This document shows positions 43,226 to 53,800 of a stretch of 64,000 nt of DNA, one piece after another (position 1 is the stretch's first letter; each line of letters begins with the position of its first letter). The stretch is from positions 101,354,483 through 101,418,482 of the forward strand of contig CM059190.1 in NCBI GenBank assembly GCA_030323885.1. Reading direction: 5' to 3'. The notes beneath the pieces are model-generated. The model did no database searches, was not told the origin of the DNA, and worked only from the letters and a program-made list of their open reading frames with translations. The translations under genes and the position numbers were made by a program. Source of the stretch: Branchipolynoe longqiensis (lineage: Eukaryota; Annelida; Polychaeta; Phyllodocida; Polynoidae).

Positions 43226-44620
43226 CCCAATCACTTGGAGAAACTGAGCTTTCGGGTGGATAAGAAGTAAATTGATCCAATTATCATTTTCTGACATTTT
43301 AATGTACGGTATTTATTTGGGGGGGAGGGGGGGGGGGGGTGGTGGCAATTATCGCCCTGCCTTAATTCTCAAGATTATTGTGAGAGCAGTGTGGAGTAAT
43401 GGGTAGTATCATAAAGAGAGTGGTGGCGCCACCTGTCCAGGTATCATCGGCGGAGATGACAATAAATGCAGCAAAGTAAATGAGAGGCGGAATCTTAATA
43501 ATTATTTATATGTGACGGGTTTCAGGCGAAAAAACCTGAATGAAACCATGAATACCACTACCACATCTGAGCTGAAGCTGCTGTCATTCTGATAATCGAA
43601 TCAGGTTTTTTTCCGCAGAAGCTGCCACATCGCCTATGAAATGCGTTACTTAATATGAAATGAATAGACTTTGACTGGAAAGCACAATAATGAATTATAT
43701 TTGACAGAAAACAATTAAAATGGATTTGTCAGTTTTTGCACATGAACCTTTCATGTACATAATAAATTATGTAAGGTGTAAGCATATATACAGGTCAATG
43801 ACCTTGAGGTCAGCTGTCCGTGCTATCAATTTCCTGACGGCACTCCCTCCTCTAGTGTCTGGTTGGTTCCCCTCTGGCTCGACCAATTTCCACCGGGAAT
43901 TTTCTTTGAATTAACTAACGATATGTCGCTTGTGACCAGTCAGAGTGTAAGACTCTCACCAAACTAATTATGTGTTCGTACCCCTTTTATGGAATATTTA
44001 AATAATATGGAAGGCGCCTATGTACATGTGATGCGTAAACCATTATGCGAGTATAAATAATGTAAAATGACACTCCTTTCCTTGTTATGTACACGTCTAA
44101 TGTACCTGATTCTACATATGTGTTCTGGTGGCGCCCCTATCGGCTTCCTACCTCACTAACCGACTTCTCTCAGCCTTGTCAGTCGCCGAGTAACTATTTA
44201 TTTGCTATATAACTCTTTATGGTACATATTTTTTTTATTCATCTGAATACATATTTTGTCAGCGCTGGGGCACTGGTCTTCCAGCCGTCGGAGTGGTCGC
44301 ATTTCATCTGTACATAGGGGAAGTGGAATGTGTTGCATTGTGTGCAGCACAACCCATTCTGAACATAAAATAAAGTGGGGGAGCAGCCTATGCTGCATAG
44401 TGTACAGCATATGTACTGAACATAGTGCAAGGTATATGCATCAAGATAGAGTGTGCAGTAATGTACACTAGTGGTTAAATCATATGCTGTGTTTGTATAT
44501 CAGTTAGATTTGTTACATTTATGCGAGTATAACCTGGCACCTTTCTTACTTCTCTGCATGCTATGTCATTGATTAAGGTTTTCAAGGAACATTAGTTGAT
44601 TAAGCAGTGGAAATTACAAT
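43226..44620. other. No gene; poly-G run and a dispersed repeat
   Basis: G-rich run at 43318-43340. 43505-43742 matches 59985-60215 (gagctgaagctg, gataatc, atggatttgtcag in order). 44330-44440 holds short repeats of tgtacagcatatg type. The rest is unrecognised. Confidence 0.5.
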
Positions 44621-44624
44621 AGCG

Positions 44625-44850
44625 GACAATTGGTCTTCCTCGTTCCACTGCTCCTTGGCCTATCCTAGTAATGCCGAGCGCCAGGCTAGGTAGCGACAAG
44701 TATCAATTTCTAAGCCATTGGTTTGACTCGGCCATTGTTCGAAGAGTTCGAATACCACGATTCACCAAAACGGGAACCGGACGCTCAACTCATTCGTACA
44801 TCCTGTCTAGTGGAATGAGCTAAGACGTTGCTAGGACATAAAACCCCAAC
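44625..44850 (-). mobile_element. SINE-B, middle and head, reverse, plus tail fragment
   Basis: 44625-44815 covers the body and head (gagttgagcgtccgg on minus). A forward tail (gttgctaggacataaaac) follows at 44827-44850. Confidence 0.6.
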
Positions 44851-44927
44851 AAGTGGTATATATACACTGCCACTATTTTATACCCAAACTGCGCAGGTAA
44901 CGCCTCTGTCTAGTCTTGGGGAGCGGG

Positions 44928-45246
44928 ACGTAGCTCAAGTGGTAGAGTGTCTACCTGTGAAGGTGTCGGTCATCCGATCGATCCTGCTCAGTGGACCCAT
45001 TTGCAGTTTGGGCTATTTTCTGTTCAAACCAGTGGTCCACAACAGGTTCATCAAATGCTGTGGTATGTGTTATCCTGTCTGTGGGAAAGTGCATAAAAAA
45101 GAACCCATTGCTGCTTATCGGAAAGAGTAGCCTTGGTGGCGGCAGTGGGTTTCCTCCAAAGAAATATGTCAGAATGACCATATGTTTGACATCCAATAGC
45201 CGATGATAAAAATCAATGTGTCCTAGAGGCGTCGTCAAATAAAACA
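44928..45246 (+). mobile_element. SINE-A, full length
   Basis: A box gtagctcaagtggtagagtg, B box gtcggtcatccgatcgatcc, and 3' end tcctagaggcgtcgtcaaat then aaaacaag. Confidence 0.85.
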
Positions 45247-45540
45247 AGCTGTCTATCTAGTGTACTCTTAGACAGATTCATCACAATGCATGTACTGCTG
45301 CTTCAAATAACATGACTCCGAAGGCTGAGTGCAGCGATGAGTGACATTGGCATGTGGGTTGTTTTGTGTTTGTGTGTCTGTGCCACTTCTTCTTGCTACA
45401 AAAATAACACGAGTACGTCACAGACATGTCGGTGTGTGAACGTGTACTGAATCCACAAAATGTCTGGATTGTCGGTGAATAGTTAGTTACAAGAACGACG
45501 GGTGTTTCTAGTAAACCGCGCCCTACTGCGCTGTGTGTTC
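45247..45540. other. No gene recognised
   Basis: 45395-45490 (cttgctacaaaaataaca, acgtgtactgaatccac) is repeated at 45900-45985, so it belongs to a dispersed repeat. Confidence 0.45.
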
Positions 45541-45850
45541 TGCTGTCATCAACGGTGCCAAGTCTCCCGATTTGAAGAGAGATCTCCCTAAAGTATAGCA
45601 AAATAACCCCAATCGCCCGATTTCCTGCTTTTAATTTGTAATCTCCTGCCAAATAATCTTCTTTAAAAAAAATATATTTTCTTTAATTTTGTTTCCCCGT
45701 TAAAATGCACCAGAATCCACCGTTTCGTATCACTTTCCCCCCCTCAAAATTGTTGGGCAGGAGCCACCCCCCACCCCCACCTTCGGCCATGCTATTTATC
45801 CCTATTTACAATTTGTGTATTCAAAAGATCTCCCTACTCACACTCTTATC
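45541..45850. repeat. Dispersed repeat, copy 1 (duplicated at 46555-46850)
   Basis: Shared blocks: gccaagtctcccgatttga, gagatctccc, ataaccccaatc, atgcaccagaat and a pyrimidine-rich end. Confidence 0.65.
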
Positions 45851-45989
45851 TACTTATTGTGTGTGTGTGTTTGTGTGTCTGTGTGTTTGTGTGTGTGATT
45901 TCTTGCTACAAAAATAACTCAAGTACGTCACAGATATATCGGTGCGTGAACGTGTCCTGATAATCCACGAAAATGTGCGGATCGTCGGT

Positions 45990-46190
45990 GAATAGTTAGT
46001 TATGTCGTGGGAGTGATGAAAATGGGAAATATTGTGCTGGGATTCGAACCCACATCTCTTTGCATTCCGGGCCAGTGTGCTAACTATTACACCACCTAGG
46101 CTCCCTGATGTCACCACTCTACCCATTCCTACTTGTCTATGCGGCTCCTTGCCTGTGAGGTCAGTGCAGACCACTACACTCGTCCCCCTG
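45990..46190 (-). mobile_element. SINE-C copy, reverse
   Basis: Minus-strand head gggagcctaggtggtgtaat, B box ggtttgaatcccagc-like. gatgaaaatgggaaatatt precedes it. Confidence 0.7.
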
Positions 46191-46304
46191 GAACTGTGGG
46201 TCGTTTAATGCTTACAATTACATACATACAGGCAATGCACTAACACATAAATACACAGGATAGGTTCAACAACCATACATAATGTAGCTTGTACAGGATC
46301 ATGG

Positions 46305-46500
46305 TCACGGCAACCAGTGTGGTGGGGGTGATGAAAATGGGAAATATTGCATCTAGAGCTGGACTCGAACACACATCTCTTTGATTCTGGGTCAGTGTGC
46401 TAACCATTACACCACATAGGCTCCCTGATAACAACACACTACCCACGCCTACCGGTCTATGTGGTTACTTGCCGCAGAGGTCAGTGCAGACCACTACAGG
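46305..46500 (-). mobile_element. SINE-C copy, reverse
   Basis: Minus-strand head gggagcctatgtggtgtaat. It has the same 3' block as the copy 310 bp upstream; the two are near-tandem. Confidence 0.7.
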
Positions 46501-46554
46501 TACAAAAATGACGGGTATTTCTAATAAACCGTGCCTTACAGCGCTGCGTGTTGT

Positions 46555-46850
46555 GCTGTCATCAAAGGGGCCAAGTCTCCCGATTTGATGGGAGATCTCC
46601 CGAAAGAATAGTGAAACAACCCCAATCTCCCAATTTCTCACTTTTTATTCGTAATCTCCTACCAAATAATCATTTTAGCTTGTTTTGTTTTTTAACTACA
46701 GATATTTTCCATCAAAATGCACCAGAATGCACCATTTCGCATCACTTTTTTTCTCAATTGTTGGGAGGGAGCAAAACCCCCCTCCTCCCGCAGGCACCCT
46801 CCTGTCTGGGCCACGCTATTTCTCCCTATTTATAATTCGTGGACGTATTT
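46555..46850. repeat. Dispersed repeat, copy 2 (see 45541)
   Basis: Leads directly into the 46850-47245 minisatellite, whose unit derives from its end (gtgtattcgggagatctccc). Confidence 0.65.
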
Positions 46851-47245
46851 ATAATTAGGGAGATCCCCGTAGTCACTCTGACATACTTGGAAAATTCGTG
46901 TATTTGGGAGATCTCAATACTCACACTCTCACCTCCTTGGAAAATGTGTGTATTTGGGAGATCTCCCTACTAACATTCTCATCTACTTGGTGAATTCATG
47001 TATTTTGGAGATCTCCCTACTCACACTCTCTTCTACTTGGTGAATTTGTGTATTCGGGAGATCTCTCTACTTACACATCCTACCTACTTGGACAATTTGT
47101 GTATTCCGGAGATCTCCCATCTCACACTCTTATCTTCTTGGACAGTTTGTGTATTTGGGAGATATCCCTACTCACAATCTTATTTATCTTCGCACAAATC
47201 ACCTACTTGGTGAATTCGTGTATTCGGGAGATCTCCCTACTTGGT
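46850..47245. repeat. ~50-bp minisatellite with GGAGATCTCC palindrome, about eight units
   Basis: Unit: gtgtattcgggagatctccc + tactcacactctcatctact + tggtgaattc. Units vary by a few bases. Confidence 0.85.
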
Positions 47246-47442
47246 GCGTCTGAATACAGCGTACTCACTGCATTGGATGGCCGCAGTGGTGCACCAGCTA
47301 CCGGACAATGTGTGATAAAAATAGCCCTGAGGGTTTCTGGTGTCATTGATTTCTCCTTCACACAACAGCTGGCGCGATATGCAGGGGGAAATCAATGCGC
47401 AGCCATGCAAACCTGAGATGTACTTCTCTCTGTGATTTACGG

Positions 47443-47765
47443 TTGGTTGGTTGTTGGAGTTTTATGTCCTGGCAACATCTAAGGTCATATCAGGACGGGC
47501 ACCGACTTGTGACAGTGCGCACTCATGGTGAGTTTGTAGTGCTGCCCCACTGGGAAATCAGGGTGCCAGCACCATGACCCGATATCCCACTCAGTCACAT
47601 TATCCTGACACTGAGCCAACCAGTCCTTGTGCTATCCTATTAATGCTGAGCGCCAGGCTAGGAAGCGACAAGTATCAATTTTATAGTCATTGGTTTTACT
47701 CGAACGGTAACCAAACTCCGACCTTCTGCACGGGAGGAATGTGCTCTACCGATTAGGCCACCACG
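47443..47765 (-). mobile_element. SINE-B, full length, reverse
   Basis: Tail ggagttttatgtcctggcaa at the left. The head on the right ends ggtagagcacattcctcccg on minus. Confidence 0.8.
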
Positions 47766-48121
47766 CACAGTATATTGGGCTTGGTCTGGCAGAAAATACA
47801 ACGCCCCCTACCGGGTTAAAGTAGCATAATTATGTCTTCAAAACAAAACAAAAACACAAGAAAAACACCAAAAAACTATTTACCTATGTTTAACATGGGG
47901 TAAAATCAGCACCAAGCAATCATTCAATAACTCACCATACCCACAGTCATGTGTATAGGTGCATACATGATGTATTATTAATGATGCGAATATGAATATT
48001 GGTAGGTTCATGTCGCTATATTTGTCAGTTTGTAACCACATTATGTGCAAAAAACCCTCTCTGACCGCTCCCGACCAACCCAATCAGTCGCTGTGGATAT
48101 ATATAGATAGATATATATATA
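47766..48121. other. No gene recognised
   Basis: A-rich run near 47835-47875 and a (TA)n start at 48098. Confidence 0.4.
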
Positions 48122-48123
48122 TA

Positions 48124-48316
48124 CAGTGAAACCTCTCTAACCGACCACCTCCACAGATCGACCACTCCCCTATATCGATCACTTTATTTGGGTCCCAAAT
48201 GATCGGCCATACCATACCATTGTAACGATTTAAAAAACCTCCCTAGTCTGACCACCTCCTTAAATGGACCATTTAAAGTTGGTCCCATGCTCGGTCGATT
48301 TAGAGAGGTTTTACTG
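48124..48316. mobile_element. pogo/Tigger-like MITE
   Basis: TIRs CAGTGAAACCTCTCTAA / TTTAGAGAGGTTTTACTG flanked by TA on both sides. 193 bp, no ORF. The CAGTRAAACCTC start and TA target fit the pogo group of Tc1/mariner. Confidence 0.75.
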
Positions 48317-48396
48317 TATATATATATAATATATCCACAGGGACTTATATATATACGTATGTATATATATACATACGTATATATATACATATATGT

Positions 48397-48449
<53 letters not shown>

Positions 48450-48456
48450 TATATGT
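48316..48456. repeat. (TA)n microsatellite with tacgta variants
   Basis: About 140 bp of TA/TATG words. Confidence 0.95.
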
Positions 48457-49740
48457 ATAAAGGCAGTCCAGACCCGCATACCGGTCAATGCAATTTAGCG
48501 GAGAACCCTTCATTATGCCCATTATCGCCCAATCCCAAATATTTCCTTGTACTTTGTTTGTTATCAGATGATGCCGGCCACCCCACTTTCCAGCCATTAT
48601 TCGCTGGACCGCTTAAACGGGGTTCAGCTCGGTTCAACTATGGTCACCAATCTATTCCCCATCGATAGGTGGCGCCACCGTGCCGGGATAAGGATCTAGT
48701 TTTGATACGATGTGATTACATGCAAGATAACACTGACATCATGTTTGGTATAACAGTGAGGCTTTCTGTGGGATAGTTCTTTTTTTAATAATCACATAAT
48801 CCGTTAAATAACACAGACAAATATATATGTACTATATCATTTATTATGTGTATGTAAATTAGAATGCCTCCTATCCCCACATACCCAACTAACTCAATAT
48901 ACTGATAGTCGCCGACTCTGACCCTTGACCAACTGACTCCAACCGTCACTCGCGTCTCACTTTTAAATTAATAGAAATGAGCAATGACTGGTTAGCTCAG
49001 TATAAGGATAATGTGACTGAGTGGGATATTGGGTCACAGTGCCAACTAACTGCCTAGAAAACAATCGATGGCAAAGCACCAGAAGATTTGTCTGCTCTTC
49101 TGTCTCGCAGACAGTCATCCTGGATTCTGCAAACTTTCATTCAGATAGCATCACATTGTAAAATATTCCGATAATTACACATTGGTGGGTAATGTGAACT
49201 GGTCTATAAGGGATTACAAATGTTATATAAAAGGTAAATGATGTAATGTGACCAGATGCATGTGGCATTGTGTAGTGCTGGTGATCCTTTACTTAGATTA
49301 AATAAACATTGTGTATTCCATAGATAGTGTGAGAGGGGCACTACTGTTAGTGTGATAGTGCCTTAGCAGCTCTGCTCACAAATCCCCTCCCCCCCCAACC
49401 CAACTGTTATTTACGGATCACTGCACACCCAGACAAAACAGGGCAGTGATGCCAAAACAACCAAAGCATGGATACAAGCATGCTTACTGTTAATTGGTGG
49501 ATATGTGAATGCTTACTGTTGATTGGAGGAGCTGGTCGTGTGACAGCCATCTTGAATTCTAAAACCACTATATAATAATAAAACTGAGGGTGCAAGCTCT
49601 CCTACTTTCACTCTATATTGTGCTTTCCTTCTACTTGCCTGTAGTGATTTCATATTACCCTACCTACACAACTACAGCTGCCAGCCGACGACTTTACATG
49701 TCCCTGAGTCTGGTGATGGTGATTGTGCTGGCTGTGTGGA
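48457..49740. other. No gene; SINE-B fragment at 48985-49050
   Basis: 49485-49580 has attggtgg/gattgg, agccatcttga and actatataataata, which resemble CCAAT, YY1 and TATA boxes about 1.1 kb before the lectin exon. No transcript start can be shown. Confidence 0.3.
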
Positions 49741-49856
49741 GGGTCCCACTTTGTGGAACAAGTTACCAGAGGAGGTAAGGAAAACGGCATCTCTTGATGA
49801 ATTTAAATCTGTCGTCAAGACTGACCTCCATAATGTAGCTTCTTATGGTGAATGAA
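49741..49856 (+). mobile_element. LINE reverse transcriptase C-terminus fragment
   Basis: The frame reads GPTLWNKLPEEVRKTASLDE then FKSVVKTDLHN and a stop. LWN.LP...R....L..FK..LK..L is the conserved end of CR1/L2/Rex-type ORF2 proteins. Upstream sequence is frameshifted. Confidence 0.65.
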
Positions 49857-49924
49857 ATGTCTCCCTCCTCAAGTTGCAAACATGTCATATGGTTTTATTT
49901 TACAGCATTCTTGTATCCAGTGGC

Positions 49925-50262
49925 TCAGACAGGGTCACCGAATAAGTTAAGCGCCCATCTCCCGTTTTGGTAGACCGTGGGATTCGAAACCATGGGTTCT
50001 AACCCTGGTCGAGTCAAACCAATTACTTAAAAATTAATATTTTTCGCTTCCTAGCCAGGTGCTCGGCATTATTAAGATAGGACAAGGACTGGTTGGCTCA
50101 GTGTCAGGATAATGTGACTGAGTGGGATATCAGGTCATGGTGCCAGTGCCTGGTAGCGTGGTCTCCCAGTGGGGCAGCACTATGAAGTGACCATGAGTGT
50201 CACAAATCGCTACACGTCCTGTTATGACCTTAGATGTTGCCAGGATGTAAAACTCCAACAAT
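49925..50262 (+). mobile_element. SINE-B, full length
   Basis: Head cagggtcaccgaataagtta, B box gtgggattcgaaacc, tail gttgccaggatgtaaaactc. Confidence 0.8.
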
Positions 50263-50685
50263 CAACCAACCTGTAGCCAGTGAGGATGCTCTATGTACTA
50301 TATGTACATTATTATCATAATTTTCAGGTCTTTTTTTTTTCCTTTTTTTTTTTTATAGAAATATCCTTGATGCGACTGACCCTGGTCACCATCCGGGGAG
50401 GTGAGGTGTGCGAGATGGCACCACCAGTAAAGTGTCATATCTTACGGAGGATAACAATAATAATAATAAGTAATATTCCCTGACGTATCTTTATGCTCAC
50501 ATAATATGTTATACATCATATATATTTTTTTTTGTTATGGATTTATTTAACAAAAAAAGCTATAGGCCCTCCATTAAATAATATTTATATAATGTCTTTA
50601 TATACCACGATAACCATGTGTGGCGATGCTCATTCCTGCGACACCCACTACTACTCATCACCATACGTCACTTCCGCCGACACAG

Positions 50686-50884
50686 ATGAGCGGGGAGCGC
50701 TTCTTCCTCCTGCGGAGCCAGACTTCCGGTCACGTGCTCCACTTGAAGGACGCCGATCCACATCCCGGCACTCGCGTTGTAGTGGCGCCACCGCGCGGGA
50801 AGCACAGGAACCAACTCTTCTGGCATGATTTCGTGACTGGAACTATCCGGTCAAAGGTCAAGGACCTCTGCTTGGACGTGTACG
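50686..50884 (+). CDS. Lectin gene exon 1 (first trefoil repeat)
   Basis: Reads MSGERFFLLRSQTSGHVLHL, then NQLFW and LCLDVY, ending one base into a glycine codon at donor gtaggc. The preceding acacag could be an acceptor. Confidence 0.75.
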
Positions 50885-53800
50885 GTAGGCGAATGTGGTT
50901 TACAGTCGGTGAGGTGCTACCTGTAAGTGCTTCTGATACGACCTCAGGTGTTGCTAGGACATGGAATAAAAAGGAAAGTTTTTTTATATTTAGCAACGCC
51001 TCTAGAGCATATTGACTTTCGTATCATCGGCTATTGAACGTCAAACAAATGGTCATTCTGACAGATTTCTTTGGAGGAAACCCGCTGCCGCCACATAGGC
51101 TACTCTTTCCAATAAGCGGCAAGGGGGCGTTTATATGCACTTTCCACAGACAGGACAGCACATACCACAGCCTTTGCTGAACCAGTTGTGGACCACTGGT
51201 TGGAATGGAAAATATCCCAAACTAGGACATAAAACAACAACAATAAGTGCTTAACTTCATCAATGTCATATTATGATTATTATTTATTTATTTAAACTTT
51301 AAATAAATAATCGATTTTTGAGAAGGCAATGTCAAAAAGTGCAATTCGTAACAAAAAAAGCATTCTGATTTGGCCAAATAGTCATTTTCCAAGCATGGTA
51401 TTTTCTTTCAAAACTGCAACAAGACTGAATAAATGGTAACTAGTTCATATATTCATAACAATATGGAACTAATGGATATTATATATGACAATAATTTAGC
51501 TAATAATATCAAAATCTGCATTTTGATGGCAAATACAAATTAAAAGTGTCTGAAACCGAAAATATTTATTTTAATAAATCTTTAAATATTCACTGTGGCT
51601 AGAAAAATGGTTGGATCTTCTCCAATTTTGGCCCAATATTAGATTATATGTTCTCTGACATATCTCAAAAGAGGGCAATGTCATGTACATGTTTCTACAT
51701 GGGTGTCACCATTGTGAAACTAGTGTGGTCAGCAAAGACCCAAACAGGTTGGTGTCAATATTCTGTCTGCGACTCGTTGCACTAACTAGCACTATACTAA
51801 GATTGATATTATTGGAAAGGGAATCAAATTGTCTATCTATATATACCAAATCTTATTAGGTTTAAAATATTTTTTAATTCAGTAGATGGGCTTTAAACTT
51901 TCAAAATTATTTAAATTGCAGAATTTGACCTGATTGGCCTTATGGACCTAGGCAAGCCATATATGCTTAGAAAGCTGAGGTTATTGCGCTTCTTGTGGTA
52001 TCATCCAGGACTTTCTACGAGGTAGTCCAAGGAAGCGCGAGCCCATTAAAAATACCCAGTTTTCACAGTCATTTTCATTTACATTAGTAATGAATGAATA
52101 TTCACTAAATACACTCATCATCAAATGGAGTTTACTTAAATAGCAACTTATTATATATTCTATCCAACAACACCATCTGATAGAACATATGTTGATGTTC
52201 TAGGGTATGTAATTTCATCTAAATCATATGCATACAGAAATAGTTACAAGCATGTGAATATTGATGAAAAAACCACCATTCCTGGACTTTTAATGGGCGC
52301 TGCCGGTACCTATTTAAAGCTATGAGAGTCACAAGCTTCAATAAAGCAACAAATACTTAAAGCTGCATAGTCCAATGAAATATCAAATTTTCCAAACCAA
52401 ACCAAATATCTAGATTTAATTTGACATATCTAATTTAGATACTGATGCACTTATTAATCATTTGTTTCTGCGTAGAAGGCAATACTGAGTCAATTTAACA
52501 GAACCTCTTACCTGCTTACTGCAGAAGTCTATGGTGTCAGAGTTTTAGCAAGCTTGCCAAAACTAATTTTCCATGTTTGCACTCAAAATATCTAAAAAGT
52601 TTACCATTTAAAATAAAAGTAACTTTGAACTAATGTAAAGTAGATACTAGTGATCTAATATATTTATCTCAGAAAAAATACAGACATTCATAACCATCGG
52701 ACTATGCAACTTTAATAAGTGTGTCAGTATGTAAGTTAGATATGTAGGACTGGTTAGCTCGGTGTCAGGATAATGTGACTGAGTCGGATATCGGGTCATG
52801 CTGCTGGCAGCCTGGTCTCCAAGTGAGACAGTACTATAAATATTAAATCGCCATGAGTACCCCGCCCTGATATGACCTTAGATATTGGCAGGATGTAAAA
52901 CCCCAACGAGCAAAGAAACTTGTGAAACATAGAATTTCTGCCTGTCTCTCCGCATAGGTGGGTGGCCGAATGATACGAGCGTTGGTTGATCGTGGGATTC
53001 GAACCTGTGGGTTCGAACCCTGGTAGAGTCAAACCAATGACTTACAAAAAATGATACTTGTCGCTACCTATCCAGGTGCTCGGCATTACTAGGATAGGGC
53101 AACGACTGGTTGGCTCAGTGTCAGGATAAAGTGACTGAGTGGGATATGAAGCCATGATGCCGGTGGCCTGGTATCGCAATGGGACAGCACTATAAATATA
53201 AAATCGCCATGAATCTGCACTGTCACAAGTCGGGACCCCATCCTGATATGACCTTAGATGTTGCCAGGGTGTAAAACTCCAACAAGCAAACAAGCCTGTG
53301 AAACAATCATGGTTGTTTGGTTGTTGGAGTTTTACATCCCGGGTTCGAACACCACAATCTACCAAAGCGGGAGACGAACGCTCAACTCATCCGGCCATCC
53401 CGTCTGGTGAAACAATCATGGTCTCCTGGTCAAGTTACCCGCCCGCGTCTGATCAGTTTCTGAGTGGGCCACATACCAGCATAATACCCGCATGGTTGAC
53501 TGGAGGTGCCCCTATTGTTTGGGATGTATGCCTATACCAACACAGCACTAGCTTGAGCAGTTCTAGATAGTAGCCATTTGTTGCAACTAATGAAATATTT
53601 CCTAATATTCATTGCTAATTTACTCAATCCGGTCAGAACTAAAATGTCCTGGGAATATTCAGCAATTTAGATAAAAAAAATTGCTTTCTAAGGATGTATT
53701 TCATTATGAAAACACCCCAAAACTCAGTGTACCACAATCAGATTTGTCAAAGTGCACAATTCATTATATTAATCCAGTATACAATTCGACCTTGGTAATT

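Noticed and set aside
50626..50685. N-terminal extension of the lectin from ATG 50626
   Set aside because: The 20 extra residues are Thr/Pro/His-rich and unlike a trefoil or signal peptide. The frame is open by chance and ATG 50686 fits the domain start better, though it is not excluded.
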